Assembly: GCA_030591105.1 (NCBI GenBank)
Contig: JAUVBS010000144.1
Span: 1-6,063, forward strand
From: a bacterium
GTDB taxonomy: Bacteria; Krumholzibacteriota; Krumholzibacteriia; LZORAL124-64-63
Length of the DNA stretch: 6,063 nt
Direction of reading: 5' to 3'
In this document: positions 6,046 through 6,063 of the stretch, piece by piece
Layout of the letters: each line of letters begins with the position of its first letter
Numbering within the stretch: position 1 is the stretch's first letter
The notes under the pieces: generated by a model
Seen by the model: the letters and a program-made list of their open reading frames with translations, nothing else
What the model was told of the DNA's origin: nothing
The model's database searches: none
Position numbers and translations under genes: made by a program

Positions 6046-6063
6046 GTGGACCTGATCCTGCTG
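6046..6063 (+). CDS. Possible start of a rightward gene, truncated by the window edge
   Basis: GTG at 6046 is preceded by GGAGAG at 6031-6036 with a nine-base gap, and opens a frame reading VDLILL to the end of the window. A weak plus-strand promoter candidate at 5973-6001 would give a leader of roughly 38 bases. Six codons are far too few to name a product. An in-frame GTG at 6016 is a less likely alternative because it would sit almost at the predicted transcript start. The call rests on the spacing of promoter, ribosome site and start codon only. Confidence 0.3.

Noticed and set aside
5829..6063. Minus-strand open frame upstream of the GT9 ATG, open to the window edge, suggesting a longer N-terminus or a fusion
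   Set aside because: GT9 proteins begin right before the ILVIRFGSLGD motif, a ribosome site precedes ATG 5828, the upstream stretch has no domain signature, and it contains a perfect -35 box.

Overview
The window comes from a GC-rich Gram-negative bacterium. A Kdo transferase and an ADP-heptose-type glycosyltransferase indicate a lipopolysaccharide inner core, and a lipoprotein signal peptide is also present. Motif wording such as GAVQEDSSGYPDC in QueC and FVKFDCWPN in the Kdo transferase reminds me of deltaproteobacterial and related lineages, but the sequence alone does not settle the taxon. Gene density is very high. I see no tRNA, rRNA, mobile element or CRISPR array.

Layout. (1) Bases 1-1076, minus strand: the 5' part of a secreted lipoprotein gene that runs off the left edge. 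It looks like a metal-free relative of a zinc-peptidase-like family. (2) Bases 1115-2451, plus strand: queE and queC, translationally coupled by a TGATG overlap. They make 7-carboxy-7-deazaguanine and then preQ0 for queuosine or a related 7-deazaguanine. Only 38 bases separate the lipoprotein start from queE, and the best promoter candidate for each gene lies inside the start of the other. (3) Bases 2469-5828, minus strand: a three-gene unit transcribed as a heptosyltransferase-family gene (GT9), then Kdo transferase (waaA/kdtA), then a radical SAM/SPASM enzyme of unknown function. The first two overlap by 8 bases and the third follows after 53. The unit converges on queC with 17 bases between stop codons and no visible terminator. 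(4) Bases 5829-6063: the upstream region of this unit, with a perfect TTGACA -35 box, a foldable leader, an interleaved weaker promoter facing right, and probably the first six codons of a rightward gene cut by the window edge.

The GT9 protein and WaaA fit one job, adding core sugars to lipid A at the inner face of the cytoplasmic membrane. The radical SAM enzyme is co-oriented with them, so it may belong to envelope assembly, but nothing in its sequence names its substrate. QueE and QueC act in sequence in the cytoplasm. The other steps of that pathway (QueD, QueF and later enzymes) are not in the window. The window is mostly ordinary housekeeping. The items most worth a second look are the degenerate lipoprotein, the unassigned radical SAM enzyme and the waa leader RNA.
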